A DNA stretch of 64,000 nt, taken from Streptomyces sp. B3I8. Lineage in GTDB: Bacteria; Actinomycetota; Actinomycetes; Streptomycetales; Streptomycetaceae. The first letter of the stretch is position 1. The number at the start of each line of letters is the position of its first letter. The notes beneath the pieces are model-generated. The model worked only from the letters and a program-made list of their open reading frames with translations. It was not told the DNA's origin and searched no databases. The stretch lies in NCBI RefSeq assembly GCF_030816915.1, contig NZ_JAUSYN010000002.1, positions 5,655,501 through 5,719,500 on the forward strand. Reading direction: 5' to 3'. Position numbers and translations under genes: made by a program. This document shows, piece after piece, positions 17,364-30,680 of the stretch.

Positions 17364-18320
17364 TCACGCACCCCCCACCACCTCCGCGACCCCCCGCACC
17401 CCGGCCGGTCCCACCCTGCAGCAGCCCCCGATCAGGCGGGCGCCCGCCCGCAGCCAGCCCCGTACGGCCTCGGGAGTGAAGGTGCTGGGACCCGTCCACG
17501 TGGCGGCGTCCGCGTCCCACGTCTCGCCACTGTTGGGGTAGGCGACGACCGGTTTGCCGGTCACCTCCGCCGCGAGCGTCACCGCGGGCTCCACGTCCGC
17601 CGGCGCACAGCAGTTGACGCCCACCGCGACGATCTCCTCCGCCTCCGCGGCCAGGGCGAACGCCTCCTCCAGAGGTTGCCCGGCCCGGGTGCGGGAGCCC
17701 GCGACGGTGTACGACAGCCACGCGGGAACCCCGAGCCCCCGTACCGCCCGCAGCAGCGCCCGCGCCTCGTCCGAGTCCGGCACCGTCTCCAGGGCCAGGA
17801 CGTCGGGGCGGGCGGCGGCCAGGGCCTCCAGGCGGGGACGGTGGAAGTCGGCCAGTTCGGCGACCGACAGACCGTAGCGGCCGCGGTACTCGGAACCGTC
17901 CGCGAGCATCGCCCCGTACGGGCCGGCCGAGGCCGCCACCCACAACGGCCGCGACACCCCGCGCTCCCGCGCCCGGCGTGCCGCCTCCCGTGCCGATTCC
18001 ACGCTCAGCGAGAGGAGTTCGGCCGTACGGGCGTGGGCGACGCCGTACCGCGCGAACCCCTCGAACGTGGCCTGGTAGCTCGCGGTGATCGCCACGCTCG
18101 CCCCCGCCTCGAAGTAGGCCAGATGCGCGCGGGTGATCGCCTCCGGCGCCTCGGCCAGCAGCCGAGCCGACCACAGCGCGTCGCCCAGGTCGTACCCGGC
18201 CGCTTCGAGCTGGTTGGACAACCCGCCGTCCAGGACGACGGCTCCGGAGCCCGGGCCCTCCGCAGACGGGGTCTCGGCGGCCAGAACCTCGGCGAGCGAG
18301 GGATGCGTCTCACTGCTCAT
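17364..18320 (-). CDS. mmuM: Homocysteine S-methyltransferase
   Basis: A 318-residue zinc-dependent methyltransferase that makes methionine from homocysteine and S-methylmethionine. The start has LDGGLSNQLEAAGYDL and LWSARLL, and the three zinc cysteines are in VGVNCCAP and IGGCCRVGP. I chose ATG 18320 (MSSETHPS): TGTAAT ends seven bases before it, so a leaderless mRNA is likely. Earlier in-frame starts at 18329 and 18341 would overlap this box. From 18321 to 18602 no gene is seen. Confidence 0.9.
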   Translation of the reverse strand: MSSETHPSLAEVLAAETPSAEGPGSGAVVLDGGLSNQLEAAGYDLGDALWSARLLAEAPEAITRAHLAYFEAGASVAITASYQATFEGFARYGVAHARTAELLSLSVESAREAARRARERGVSRPLWVAASAGPYGAMLADGSEYRGRYGLSVAELADFHRPRLEALAAARPDVLALETVPDSDEARALLRAVRGLGVPAWLSYTVAGSRTRAGQPLEEAFALAAEAEEIVAVGVNCCAPADVEPAVTLAAEVTGKPVVAYPNSGETWDADAATWTGPSTFTPEAVRGWLRAGARLIGGCCRVGPAGVRGVAEVVGGA

Positions 18321-18602
18321 ACGGCCCATTACACCGCACACGCCGCATACGCCCGCCGTCGGCGGAAGTCAATATGGATCTCCCCCTACAACGAGCGGTG
18401 TCACAGCACGCATACTTCTGTTCACCGGGTAACCCAGTACACAGGGCTGGTGTGTTCGCGTGTGGTGACGCATCATCCGATACTGCGTCCGACACCGGAG
18501 GGGCCGAGCGACGAGCCGGGTGCGACACGCGCTCGCGCGCCCCTCCCCTCGAACCCTGGGGCGTCCCGACCGGAACCGGGGCGCCCCAGGCCGGCCCGCC
18601 GG

Positions 18603-19196
18603 TCACGGCCGCGCGTCTGCCGTGACCGTCTCCCCGGGCCAGTTCTCCAACGCCACGTGCAGGGCGTCCACCGCCTTGTCCCAGGAGGCCCGCACGTCCC
18701 GCGGATCGGCGAAGCCGCCCGCGGCCTCCAGCGCGCAGTACCCGTGGAACGTGGCCCGCAACAGCCGTACGGCGTCGGTGAGATCGGGCTCGCCGAGACC
18801 GTACGCCCGGAGCATCCCGTAGGTGATCTCGGCCGTGCGCCGCATCGCGGGGGAGTCGGGGGCGACGTCCGCGTCGATCCGGATCTGCATCGCGGCGTAC
18901 CGTCCCGGGTGCCGCAGCGCGTAGTCCCGGTAGGCCCCGGCGAACGCCGCCAGCGCCTCCCGCCCGGCCCGCCCGGCCACGGCGTCGGCGATCTCGTCGA
19001 TCATCTCGCCCCCGGCCAGCAGCGCGAGCCGCGTCCGCAGCTCGCGCAGGCCGCGCACATGCGCGTACAGACTGGCGTCCTTCACCCCGAACCGCCGCGC
19101 GAGCGCGGACAGCGTGACCGCGTCGAAGCCCACCTCGTCGGCGAGCTCCGCCGCGGCCACGACGAGCCGCTCGACACTGAGACCGGCACGGGCCAT
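18603..19196 (-). CDS. TetR family transcriptional regulator
   Basis: A 197-residue repressor-type protein. The N-terminal helix-turn-helix is TLSALARRFGVKDASLYAHV, and the C-terminal part contains FHGYCALEAAGGF, close to the WHG-type ligand-binding domain. GAAGGAGGG lies upstream of ATG 19196, which decides this start over one at 19223. It lies directly downstream of the alditol oxidase gene on the same strand; whether it controls that gene is not known. Confidence 0.88.
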   Translation of the reverse strand: MARAGLSVERLVVAAAELADEVGFDAVTLSALARRFGVKDASLYAHVRGLRELRTRLALLAGGEMIDEIADAVAGRAGREALAAFAGAYRDYALRHPGRYAAMQIRIDADVAPDSPAMRRTAEITYGMLRAYGLGEPDLTDAVRLLRATFHGYCALEAAGGFADPRDVRASWDKAVDALHVALENWPGETVTADARP

Positions 19197-19435
19197 GCCC
19201 GGCCCTCCTTCGATGAGCGACATCCCGGACGACGAACCGAACGCCCAGGTTATCGCCCGCGGGGCGCGCGGCCCCGGCCTCCGGGCCGCCGCCCTCGGCC
19301 CCTCGCCGCGCGGCCCGGCCTATGACGAGCCGACGCTTCGAAGGAGAGAGGAAAGACGCACGACAGCCCGAGGGGCGTCCGGGCCCCGGACAGGACCACG
19401 ATGCCTCCCCGTCCCGGAGTCACGCCCCTCTCGCC

Positions 19436-24055
<4,620 letters not shown>

Positions 24056-24132
24056 AGGACCGGCGCCCGGGACCGTGCCGGGCACCGGCCTCTCCTCGCT
24101 GGGAGAGCCCGGCAGCGGTACCCCGCGTCCCG

Positions 24133-24489
24133 CTACAGAATCTCGATGTGTGCCATCTCAGGCGGGTTGTTGGGGAACGTGATGATGAAATTCTTGCGGT
24201 AGTCGCGCGTCGAGCCGTTGGTGTCGTAGAACCTCACCGCGTTGTTTCCGGTCGAAATCTTTTCGACCCACACAACGCCCTCCGACACGGTTGTGAAGTC
24301 GTAGTAGCCCTTGTTCGCGAAGCACCTCGTCTTCGTTTCGCCGAGGGGGAAGTGGTACCAGATCTGCAGGTAGTCGGACGGGCCGCAGTTCACGCGGTCG
24401 ATGGCGTGCGCTGTTCCGGTCGGCACCACGGCGGCCATGACGGCGGCCGCGGCGACGGGGAGGGCGAGGCGCAGTTTCCTGGACAGCAT
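24133..24489 (-). CDS. Secreted beta/gamma-crystallin-like protein, copy 1
   Basis: A 118-residue precursor. Residues 1-29 are a Sec signal peptide ending in GTAHA; the mature part has 89 residues and two cysteines (VNCGPSD and RCFANKG) that could pair. WVEKISTGNNAVRFYD and the flanking aromatic strands match the single-domain beta/gamma-crystallin fold of Streptomyces killer-toxin-like proteins. Such domains often bind calcium or act on fungal cells, but the role here is unproven. AAAGGAG lies before the ATG. Paralogue of the gene at 25103-25462. Confidence 0.85.
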   Translation of the reverse strand: MLSRKLRLALPVAAAAVMAAVVPTGTAHAIDRVNCGPSDYLQIWYHFPLGETKTRCFANKGYYDFTTVSEGVVWVEKISTGNNAVRFYDTNGSTRDYRKNFIITFPNNPPEMAHIEIL

Positions 24490-24541
24490 TTCTGACTCCT
24501 TTTTCGAGGTCGGGACGTGAAGTGAGTGCGGTGCGGCGACG

Positions 24542-24571
24542 ACGCTAAAAGTGAGATCGCCGTACCGTCAA
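24542..24571 (-). promoter_or_regulatory. Promoter of crystallin copy 1
   Basis: On the minus strand, TTGACG (24566-24571) and TAGCGT (24542-24547) are separated by 18 bases, a good housekeeping-sigma promoter. Both boxes, the spacer length and the leader are kept in copy 2. Confidence 0.75.
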
Positions 24572-25102
24572 GGACGGTTTCCCGCAGGGATGTCCCGGCT
24601 GTGCCGTGACCATGGTCGCGTCGCCTCCGACCTGCGATGATGCGGCATCCTCGCGTGGGACCGACGCGTTCGGCCCGCGTGTGCAGCGCGGAAATGACAC
24701 CGCCCGGTGGCCGACAAGTGCCCTGTTCCTGTCGCTTTTCGAGAACTATTGCCCGTACGCCTGTCCTCTTTCTTGGGGGGTGGTGACTGGGAGGGCAGTA
24801 CAGAGGGGCAAGCGGGTGGTCGGCGCTCTGGACAAGTGGTGAAGGAAGGCTACGGAATGAGCGGCGAAGCCGGGGTCGGCTCCTGAGTTCTCGATGCGGT
24901 AAATCTCCGGAACAGGCCGTCGAGCTGTCCGGGCAGTGAGAGGGGGCGGCCGCGTGGATACGTTTCGCATGGGAAGTCACGGAGCAGTCCCGGGTGGCGT
25001 CGATGCGGCAGCGGGCTGAGGGGCGGGCACCGGGAACGGTGAAAACCGTGCCCAGCGCCCGCCCCACCGGTCGGGGAGTCCTGGTGCGGGCCCCGCGACC
25101 CG

Positions 25103-25462
25103 CTACAGGATCTCGATGGCGCCCACGTGCGGAGGGTTGTTGGGGAACGTGATGATGAAGTTCTTGGGATAGGAGACGACGGTGCCATTGACGTCGTAGT
25201 ACCTGACCGCGTTGTTTCCGGTCGAGATCTTGTCGACCCAGATGCCGGACCCGAAATCCGCCCTGCCCTTGTTCGCGAAGCACCACTGTCCCACGACGGG
25301 CGCATGGAAAATGGGGTCGATGTGGTGGTCCCACACCTGAAGGTAGTCGGACGGGCCGCAGGGCACGCCGCTGATGGCGTGGGCACTGCCCGTGGGAACC
25401 ACGGCGGCCAAGACGGCGGCGGCAGCGACGGGGAGGGCGAGGCGCAGTTTCCTGGACAGCAT
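25103..25462 (-). CDS. Secreted beta/gamma-crystallin-like protein, copy 2
   Basis: A 119-residue precursor, paralogous to the gene at 24133-24489. The 29-residue signal peptide differs from copy 1 at only two positions. The mature part keeps CGPSDYLQ, CFANKG, KISTGNNAVRYYD and the end FIITFPNNPP, but differs in the central loop (HHIDPIFHAPVVGQW), which has one extra residue and several histidines. Both cysteines are kept. Diverged loops over a fixed frame suggest the two copies recognise different targets; that is inference. Confidence 0.85.
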   Translation of the reverse strand: MLSRKLRLALPVAAAAVLAAVVPTGSAHAISGVPCGPSDYLQVWDHHIDPIFHAPVVGQWCFANKGRADFGSGIWVDKISTGNNAVRYYDVNGTVVSYPKNFIITFPNNPPHVGAIEIL

Positions 25463-25513
25463 TTCTGACTCCTTTTTGGGGCCGGAACGTGAAGTGAGTG
25501 CGGTGCGGCGACG

Positions 25514-25543
25514 ACGCTAAAAGTGAGATCTCCGTACCGTCAA
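25514..25543 (-). promoter_or_regulatory. Promoter of crystallin copy 2
   Basis: Same boxes as for copy 1: TTGACG (25538-25543) and TAGCGT (25514-25519) on the minus strand, 18 bases apart. Conservation across the duplication supports function. Confidence 0.75.
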
Positions 25544-26250
25544 GGACGGTTTCCCGCGGGGGTGCGACGGTTGCCCCGCGATCATGGCCGGGGTGCCGCC
25601 TGCCTGCGGTGATATGGCATCTTCGCGTCGGCGTCGATGCGCTCGACTCGTGTGTGCGGCGCGGAAACGGCACCGCCCGGCGGCCGGTACATGGCCTGTT
25701 CCTAGCGGTTCTCGGTCAGCATTGCCCGTACGTCTGCCCTCTTTCTTGGGGGCGAGGGCCGGAAGGGCAGTGCAGAGGGGCAAGTGGGCGGCCGGCGCCA
25801 CGGCCGACAGGTGACGGAAGATCACGGAATGAGCGGTGAATTCGCGGGGAAGACTCCTGGATCTTCCTCGAACTTTTCGGCCCGCGCCTCCTTCGATACG
25901 AGGTCGCCGTCTCCGGGCGAGTGAAGGTGTTCAACGTGATGCGGCGATTCCCGGAACGGGCCGTCGAGTTGTCCGCGCAGTGAGAGGGGGACGCCCACAT
26001 GGGTACTTTTCCCATGGGTCGTCACGGGGGAGTTCCCGGGGGACGTCGACGCAGCGGCGGGCCGGTCGAGTGGCTGTGCGATGTCCCTGCGGTCCGGTCC
26101 GGTCCGGCCCGGGACCGACACCGTTCGGTCGGGGTTGGCGGGGTGGAAAAGCTGTGGCGCGTCGCCGGCACCGGCGGCTATGGTCGCGTTCGTTCCTGCG
26201 GCTGCCTCGTGCCGTGGGCGTCTGCGATGTGATCCAGGAGGTGTTGACCG

Positions 26251-26322
26251 ATGACTGTCGTGGCGACGGGCGTTGCCCGCATCCGGAAGTTCGTCAAGTC
26301 CACTCCTGTGGCCGCCGGCTGA
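26251..26322 (+). CDS. Possible 23-codon upstream ORF before rsgA
   Basis: The peptide MTVVATGVARIRKFVKSTPV plus AAG is preceded by CCAGGAGGTG, a very good ribosome site with suitable spacing to ATG 26251. It ends about 65 bases before the rsgA start. The peptide is basic and amphipathic. It could be a leader ORF, a small protein or chance; there is no homology I recognise. Confidence 0.35.
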   Translation: MTVVATGVARIRKFVKSTPVAAG

Positions 26323-26386
26323 TCCCACTTCTCCTTCCCGCGTCCGAACACGCGGTGCCGGGGCCACCCATGTGAAGGGTTTCCCC

Positions 26387-27505
26387 TTGTCTTCCTCCTC
26401 TCTTTCGAGCTCTCTCCCGAGCCCGGCTTCGTCGCATCCGCTGGCCCCGTACGGCTGGGATGCGAGCTGGGAGTCCGAGTTCACCCCGTACGCCGAACAG
26501 GGGCTGCTGGCCGGGCGGGTCGTGCGTGTCGACCGGGGGCAGTGTGACGTTGTCACGGCGGACGGCGTGCTGCGGGCCGACACCGCGTTCGTCACGCCGC
26601 ACGATCCGTTGCGGGTCGTCTGCACCGGTGACTGGGTCGCCGTCGAGCCCGCCGGTGATCCGCGGTACGTGCGTGACTGCCTGCCACGGCGGTCGGCATT
26701 CGTACGGTCCACCTCGTCCAAGCGGTCCGAGGGGCAGATCCTCGCCGCCAACGTCGACCACGCCGTCGTCGCCGTGTCGCTCGCCGCGGAGCTCGACCTC
26801 GCTCGCGTCGAGCGGTTCCTCGCGCTGGCCTGGGAGAGCGGGGCGCGGCCCCTGGTCGTGTTGACCAAGGCCGATCTCGTGGGCGATCCCGTGACGGTGT
26901 CCCACCTCGTCGAGGACGTCGAGGGCGCCGCGCCCGGGGTGCCGGTATGTGCCGTCAGCGCGCTGGGCGGCGACGGGCTCGACGTCCTCGGTGCCGCTGT
27001 CGCCGGCGGTACCTCCGTGCTGCTCGGGCAGTCCGGGGCGGGCAAGTCGACGCTCGCCAACGCTCTGGTCGGCGAGGACGTCATGCGCGTCCACGCCACA
27101 CGTGACGTGGACGGCAAGGGCCGTCATACGACCACCACGCGCAACCTGCTCGTGCTGCCCGGCGGCGGCGTCCTCATCGACACCCCCGGGCTCCGGGGGG
27201 TCGGGCTGTGGGACGCCGAGGCCGGGGTCGGCCAGGTGTTCGCGGAGATCGAGGAGCTGGCGCGGGAGTGCCGGTTCCACGACTGCGCGCACGGCACCGA
27301 ACCCGGCTGCGCCGTGCTGGCCGCGCTCGACGACGGCCGGCTGGCGCAGCGGCGACTGGACAGCTACCGCAAGCTCCAGCGCGAGAACCAGTGGATCGTC
27401 GCCAAGACCGACGCCCGGGTCCGGGCGGAGCTGCGCCGGGACTGGAAGCGGAAGGGGGCACAGGGGCGCGCGGCGATGGAGCTCAAGCGCGGACGCCGGG
27501 GATGA
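26387..27505 (+). CDS. rsgA: Ribosome small-subunit GTPase RsgA
   Basis: A circularly permuted GTPase of about 372 residues that assists late 30S maturation. After an N-terminal OB-fold region, the G motifs come in permuted order: G4 LTKADLVGD, then the P-loop GQSGAGKST, then G3 DTPGLRG, and a C-terminal zinc knuckle CRFHDCAHGTEPGCAV. The start is uncertain: TTG 26387 (SSSSLSSS after it) has AAGGG eight bases upstream; GTG 26372 in frame would add five residues. It is convergent with the LuxR-type gene. Confidence 0.92.
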   Translation: MSSSSLSSSLPSPASSHPLAPYGWDASWESEFTPYAEQGLLAGRVVRVDRGQCDVVTADGVLRADTAFVTPHDPLRVVCTGDWVAVEPAGDPRYVRDCLPRRSAFVRSTSSKRSEGQILAANVDHAVVAVSLAAELDLARVERFLALAWESGARPLVVLTKADLVGDPVTVSHLVEDVEGAAPGVPVCAVSALGGDGLDVLGAAVAGGTSVLLGQSGAGKSTLANALVGEDVMRVHATRDVDGKGRHTTTTRNLLVLPGGGVLIDTPGLRGVGLWDAEAGVGQVFAEIEELARECRFHDCAHGTEPGCAVLAALDDGRLAQRRLDSYRKLQRENQWIVAKTDARVRAELRRDWKRKGAQGRAAMELKRGRRG

Positions 27506-27514
27506 CCCGGGGCA

Positions 27515-27551
27515 GGGTGGCCCGGCGCGGTGTGTCACCGCCGGGCCACCC
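27515..27551. terminator. Bidirectional terminator between rsgA and the LuxR-type gene
   Basis: A 13-base-pair perfect stem (GGGTGGCCCGGCG and its complement) starts ten bases after the rsgA stop and covers the last codons of the convergent regulator gene, so it can serve both transcripts. Confidence 0.8.
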
Positions 27552-28521
27552 AGCCCCGTTCGTAGGCCTGCCAGCCCAGTTGGAGCCGGGTCGTCACCCC
27601 GGCGATCTCCATCAGGTGCCGCACCCGGCGCTGCACCGTGCGCAGGCCCAGGTCGAGCTGCTTGGCCACGCTCGCGTCGGTCAGGCCGGCCAGGAGCAGG
27701 GAGAGGATCTCCAGGTCCGTGCCGTCGGGCCCCTCCGGCCGCTGTTCCTCCACGGAGCCGTCACGGCCCAGGCGCAGCGGCAGCGCCTCCCGCCACACCG
27801 TCTCGAACAGTCCCGACAGCACCTCCAGCAGTCCGCTGGCGTGCACGACCAGCGCGGCCGGCTCGGCGTCGGGCGAGGAGACCAGCGGCACCATGGCGAG
27901 CGTGCGGTCGGCGACGACCAGCTTCGTCGGCACCCGCTCCGCGACCCGTACCCGCTCGTCCCGGCCCAGCGCGGCCGACAGTTCACCGACGGCGGCCGGG
28001 CCGTCGAGCACCGCCCGCTCCACCACCACGCGGTAGCGCACACCCCGGGCGGCGGCCTGCTCCTCCGCGTGGTTCTCGGCCGCCGTGACCGCCATGGGCA
28101 CGCCGGTGACCAACGCCTGCACCTCGTCCGTCGCGCCCAACTGGAGCTGCAGGAACCGCTGTGCGACCGCCGCCGCGCCGGTCACCACCTCCACCAGGTC
28201 GTGCACCGTCGGCTCCGCCGCCCGCGCCCTGTACTCCTCGACCAGTGACGCCGCCGTCAGCTCCGCCTTCTCCAGCTCGTGCCGGTGCTGGGTGAGCAGG
28301 GCGCCGAGCGCGACACCGGGCGGTGCGGCAACCCAGCGGCCGGGCCGGGAGGAGGACTGGGCAGCCAGACCGTGCCGTTCCAGGCGCCGCAGGGCGCGCT
28401 CCGTGTCGTGCTCGCCGAGCGTGAGCCGCCGCGCCAGGTCGGGTATGTCGGCGGCACCCACCGACACCAGGGCGCGGTACGCCGCCTCGTGCGTCTCGTC
28501 CAGACCGATCGCTGCGAGCAT
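27535..28521 (-). CDS. LuxR-type regulator with TrmB-like N-terminus
   Basis: A 328-residue regulator. Residues 1-60 (HEAAYRALVSVGAADIPDLA) resemble a TrmB/MarR-like winged helix, the middle (about 100-250) an effector or dimerisation region, and the C-terminus (268-320) a LuxR helix-turn-helix with LTDASVAKQLDLGLRTVQRR. This layout is common in Streptomyces orphan LuxR regulators; no receiver domain is present. Nine-base direct repeats (GGATCGAAT) lie 30 bases upstream of its start. The regulon is unknown. Confidence 0.83.
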   Translation of the reverse strand: MLAAIGLDETHEAAYRALVSVGAADIPDLARRLTLGEHDTERALRRLERHGLAAQSSSRPGRWVAAPPGVALGALLTQHRHELEKAELTAASLVEEYRARAAEPTVHDLVEVVTGAAAVAQRFLQLQLGATDEVQALVTGVPMAVTAAENHAEEQAAARGVRYRVVVERAVLDGPAAVGELSAALGRDERVRVAERVPTKLVVADRTLAMVPLVSSPDAEPAALVVHASGLLEVLSGLFETVWREALPLRLGRDGSVEEQRPEGPDGTDLEILSLLLAGLTDASVAKQLDLGLRTVQRRVRHLMEIAGVTTRLQLGWQAYERGWVARR

Positions 28522-29064
28522 GCGGCGACGTCCCTCCCGATGACTTGTACGGATCGAATGGATCGAATGGATCGGACGGATTGAACCGATCGTGGGGCTT
28601 GGGGCTGTGCGGGGCGTGTGGGTGTGCGGCTGTGTGGGGTTGTGGGGGAGCTGTGGCTTGGGTGACACGTGTGGCCTGTGTGGCGGGAAACTGCCATGAC
28701 GCAAACCCGCCCGCCAACATCATCGCGGTATCCGCGTCCACTCTGACAAGGTGGCGCCACCGCCGGTCGTACGGGGCTGTTCAGGTGTCCCGTACGGGGG
28801 CGGACGACGCGCGGTGGTTCCGCGCGGTACGCGGGCGGTCGGTGTCCGGCCCGCGGCCGGTGCGAGCCGCACGTCTCATGCCCGGCGGGCGCGGTCCCGC
28901 CCGGGCCCGCCGACGCCGCCGGACGGCCCTCCCGTGGGGGGTGGGGCCGTCCGGCGGTGCGGAGCGGTGGTGCGCGGGTTCCGGTACGCCGTCGGGCACC
29001 GGACGCGCGCGGCTTTTCCTGATGCGCCGTTTTCAAATGGCCCTCGCGGGCGACAATTGGGGGC
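28522..29064. other. Divergent intergenic region with repeats and a strong hairpin
   Basis: No gene could be supported here. Near the LuxR-type start are imperfect nine-base repeats of GGATCGAAT (about 28550-28590), followed by a T/G-rich stretch to 28680. A 14-base-pair hairpin lies at 28916-28957. Some open frames cross the hairpin but show no codon bias or ribosome site. Confidence 0.5.
28916..28957. terminator. Strong terminator-like hairpin in a divergent gap
   Basis: CCGCCGGACGGCCC and its exact complement form a 14-base-pair stem with a 14-base loop. Since the flanking genes point away from each other, it terminates no annotated gene; it may end an unannotated RNA or act as a leader structure of the downstream PP2C-like gene. 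Confidence 0.6.
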
Positions 29065-30501
29065 ATGAGCCAGCAGGGGGAGAGCCGGGAGCGGCCCATC
29101 GGCCGGGAGGACGACTGGTGGCGGGAGCTGTACGACGGTTCCGCGCAGGACGCGGGGCCGAGCGCGGCGGGTGACTCCCTGGACGACCGGTTCGCCTCGG
29201 CGGGAGCGGTCGTGGAGGACGCGGGGGCGGATGTCGGGGCGGATGCCGGAGACGACATCGAGGCCGGTATCGGGGCAGGCGACGGGGAGGACTTCGAGGA
29301 CGAGTACCGTCCATGGGGCGGTTCCGGTGCGGTCGCCCACGAAGCCGACGTGCCTCCGGCACCCCCGGCACCCCCGGCACCGTCAGGCCCTCCGGCACCG
29401 TCCGGCGCGCAGGCACCGACCACGCCGCCGGTACCGGCAAGCCCTCCGGCGGCTTCCGCACCCCCGCCTCCGACACCTGCGGCACCCCCGGCTCCCGTGT
29501 CCTCGCGCGGACCGGAGGACGCGGTCCCGCCGCCCTCGGCGCCGCCCCGTGTCCCCGCGAGCGTCCTCCACGTGGGGTCCGGGCCGCCCACCTACGACGC
29601 CGAGCCCACCGCGCTCCCGCTGTCCGACCCGGACGTGCTGCGGGACGTCGTCCCGGACACCGTGCTGGACGGAGCCCGGTACGGGGCCTGCACGGTGCGG
29701 GCCGTCTCGCTGCGGGGCGATTCCGGGCGATTCCGCGGTGAGCCGCGGCGGGACGCGCTGCTCACGGCCCGCTTCGGCGGGGGCGACGACGCGTTGGTGT
29801 TCGTCGCCGTGGCCACCGGCGCCCGCGGCACCCCCGGCGCGCACCGTGCCGCCGCCGAGCTGTGCCGGCACATCGGCCGCGCCGTCGGCCGCAGCCACGG
29901 ACGGCTCGCCGAGGACATCCGCGCCGGGCGCCGCGGCGACCTGAAGTCGGGGCTGCAACGCCTCACCGACCGCTCCCTCGGCCGGCTCCGCGCCGACGCC
30001 GTCGAGCAGGGGCTGGACCCGGACACGTACCACGCCGCCCTGCGCTGTCTGCTGCTCCCGGCCGACCCCGAGTGCCGGGTCCGCGTCTTCTTCGGGGCCG
30101 GTGACGGCGGGCTGTTCCGGCTGCGGGACGGCGAGTGGCAGGACATCGAGCCGCGGGCCGGTGACGGCGCCGGTGCCGTCCCCGGGTCCGGGGGCGGGGA
30201 CCGGCTCACCATGGACCTCGGCATCGCCGCCCCGCCGAGCCCGTACCGGCCCGCCCCCGAACCGCCCCGCGCGCCCTTCCGCTTCCGGGCCTCCGTCGCC
30301 CGCCCGGGTGACGTCCTGCTGCTATGCACCGCGGGCCTCGCCGACCCCCTGCGCGGTGAGCCGGAGCTGGCCCGGCACCTGACGGACCGCTGGGCCGGTG
30401 GCGAACCCCCCGGCCTCGCCGCGTTCCTCGCCGACGCCCAGGTCCGGGTCAAGGGCTACGCGGACGACCGTACGGCCGCGGCGGTCTGGGAGAAGGGGTA
30501 G
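29065..30501 (+). CDS. Degenerate PP2C-type phosphatase domain protein
   Basis: A 478-residue protein. Residues 1-95 are acidic, 95-165 are almost only Pro, Ala and Ser (a flexible linker), and 195-478 resemble a PPM/PP2C phosphatase fold: FRGEPRRDALLTARFGG is where the family has its R-x-x-(N/Q)-D and GDVLLLCTAGLADPL is the usual second half with DG replaced by AG. The DGHGG-type metal motif is missing, so catalysis is doubtful and a binding or regulatory role is more likely. Similar proteins occur next to eukaryote-like kinase systems. Start: ATG 29065, no strong ribosome site. Confidence 0.78.
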   Translation: MSQQGESRERPIGREDDWWRELYDGSAQDAGPSAAGDSLDDRFASAGAVVEDAGADVGADAGDDIEAGIGAGDGEDFEDEYRPWGGSGAVAHEADVPPAPPAPPAPSGPPAPSGAQAPTTPPVPASPPAASAPPPPTPAAPPAPVSSRGPEDAVPPPSAPPRVPASVLHVGSGPPTYDAEPTALPLSDPDVLRDVVPDTVLDGARYGACTVRAVSLRGDSGRFRGEPRRDALLTARFGGGDDALVFVAVATGARGTPGAHRAAAELCRHIGRAVGRSHGRLAEDIRAGRRGDLKSGLQRLTDRSLGRLRADAVEQGLDPDTYHAALRCLLLPADPECRVRVFFGAGDGGLFRLRDGEWQDIEPRAGDGAGAVPGSGGGDRLTMDLGIAAPPSPYRPAPEPPRAPFRFRASVARPGDVLLLCTAGLADPLRGEPELARHLTDRWAGGEPPGLAAFLADAQVRVKGYADDRTAAAVWEKG

Positions 30502-30680
30502 GCGGAGCGGACAGCGGACAGCGGACGGAGTCCGGATGGTCGCACCGGGCCCCGTCGAAGTCGCGGCGTCCCGGCCGGTGTGGATGGATGGAATCGGGGC
30601 ACCCCGTGCCGAGCCCCACAACCGCCACATCGCCACCGGAGCGCCCCGATCCGACCCCGCCGAACCGAAGGGCATGGACC

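Larger units (their letters stand above)
24122..25022. repeat. Tandem duplication unit 1 (crystallin gene plus upstream block)
   Basis: Together with 25090-26070 this is one of two diverged copies of a 0.9-1 kb unit. Each contains a beta/gamma-crystallin gene, an almost identical promoter and 5-prime region, and about 450 bases of upstream non-coding sequence with conserved blocks. No terminal inverted repeats or transposase are seen, so it looks like a plain tandem duplication. The gap 24490-25102 has no other gene I can support. Unit edges are approximate. Confidence 0.8.
25090..26070. repeat. Tandem duplication unit 2 (crystallin gene plus upstream block)
   Basis: Second copy of the unit described at 24122-25022. 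The signal-peptide codons, ribosome site, promoter and the first 40 bases upstream are nearly identical to copy 1, while the mature coding part and the distal non-coding part have diverged. Apart from the promoter the stretch 25463-26250 holds no gene I can support. Confidence 0.8.

Noticed and set aside
24746..24970. Small minus-strand ORF in the crystallin intergenic block
   Set aside because: The frame is not maintained in the duplicate copy, so the conservation there is not coding.
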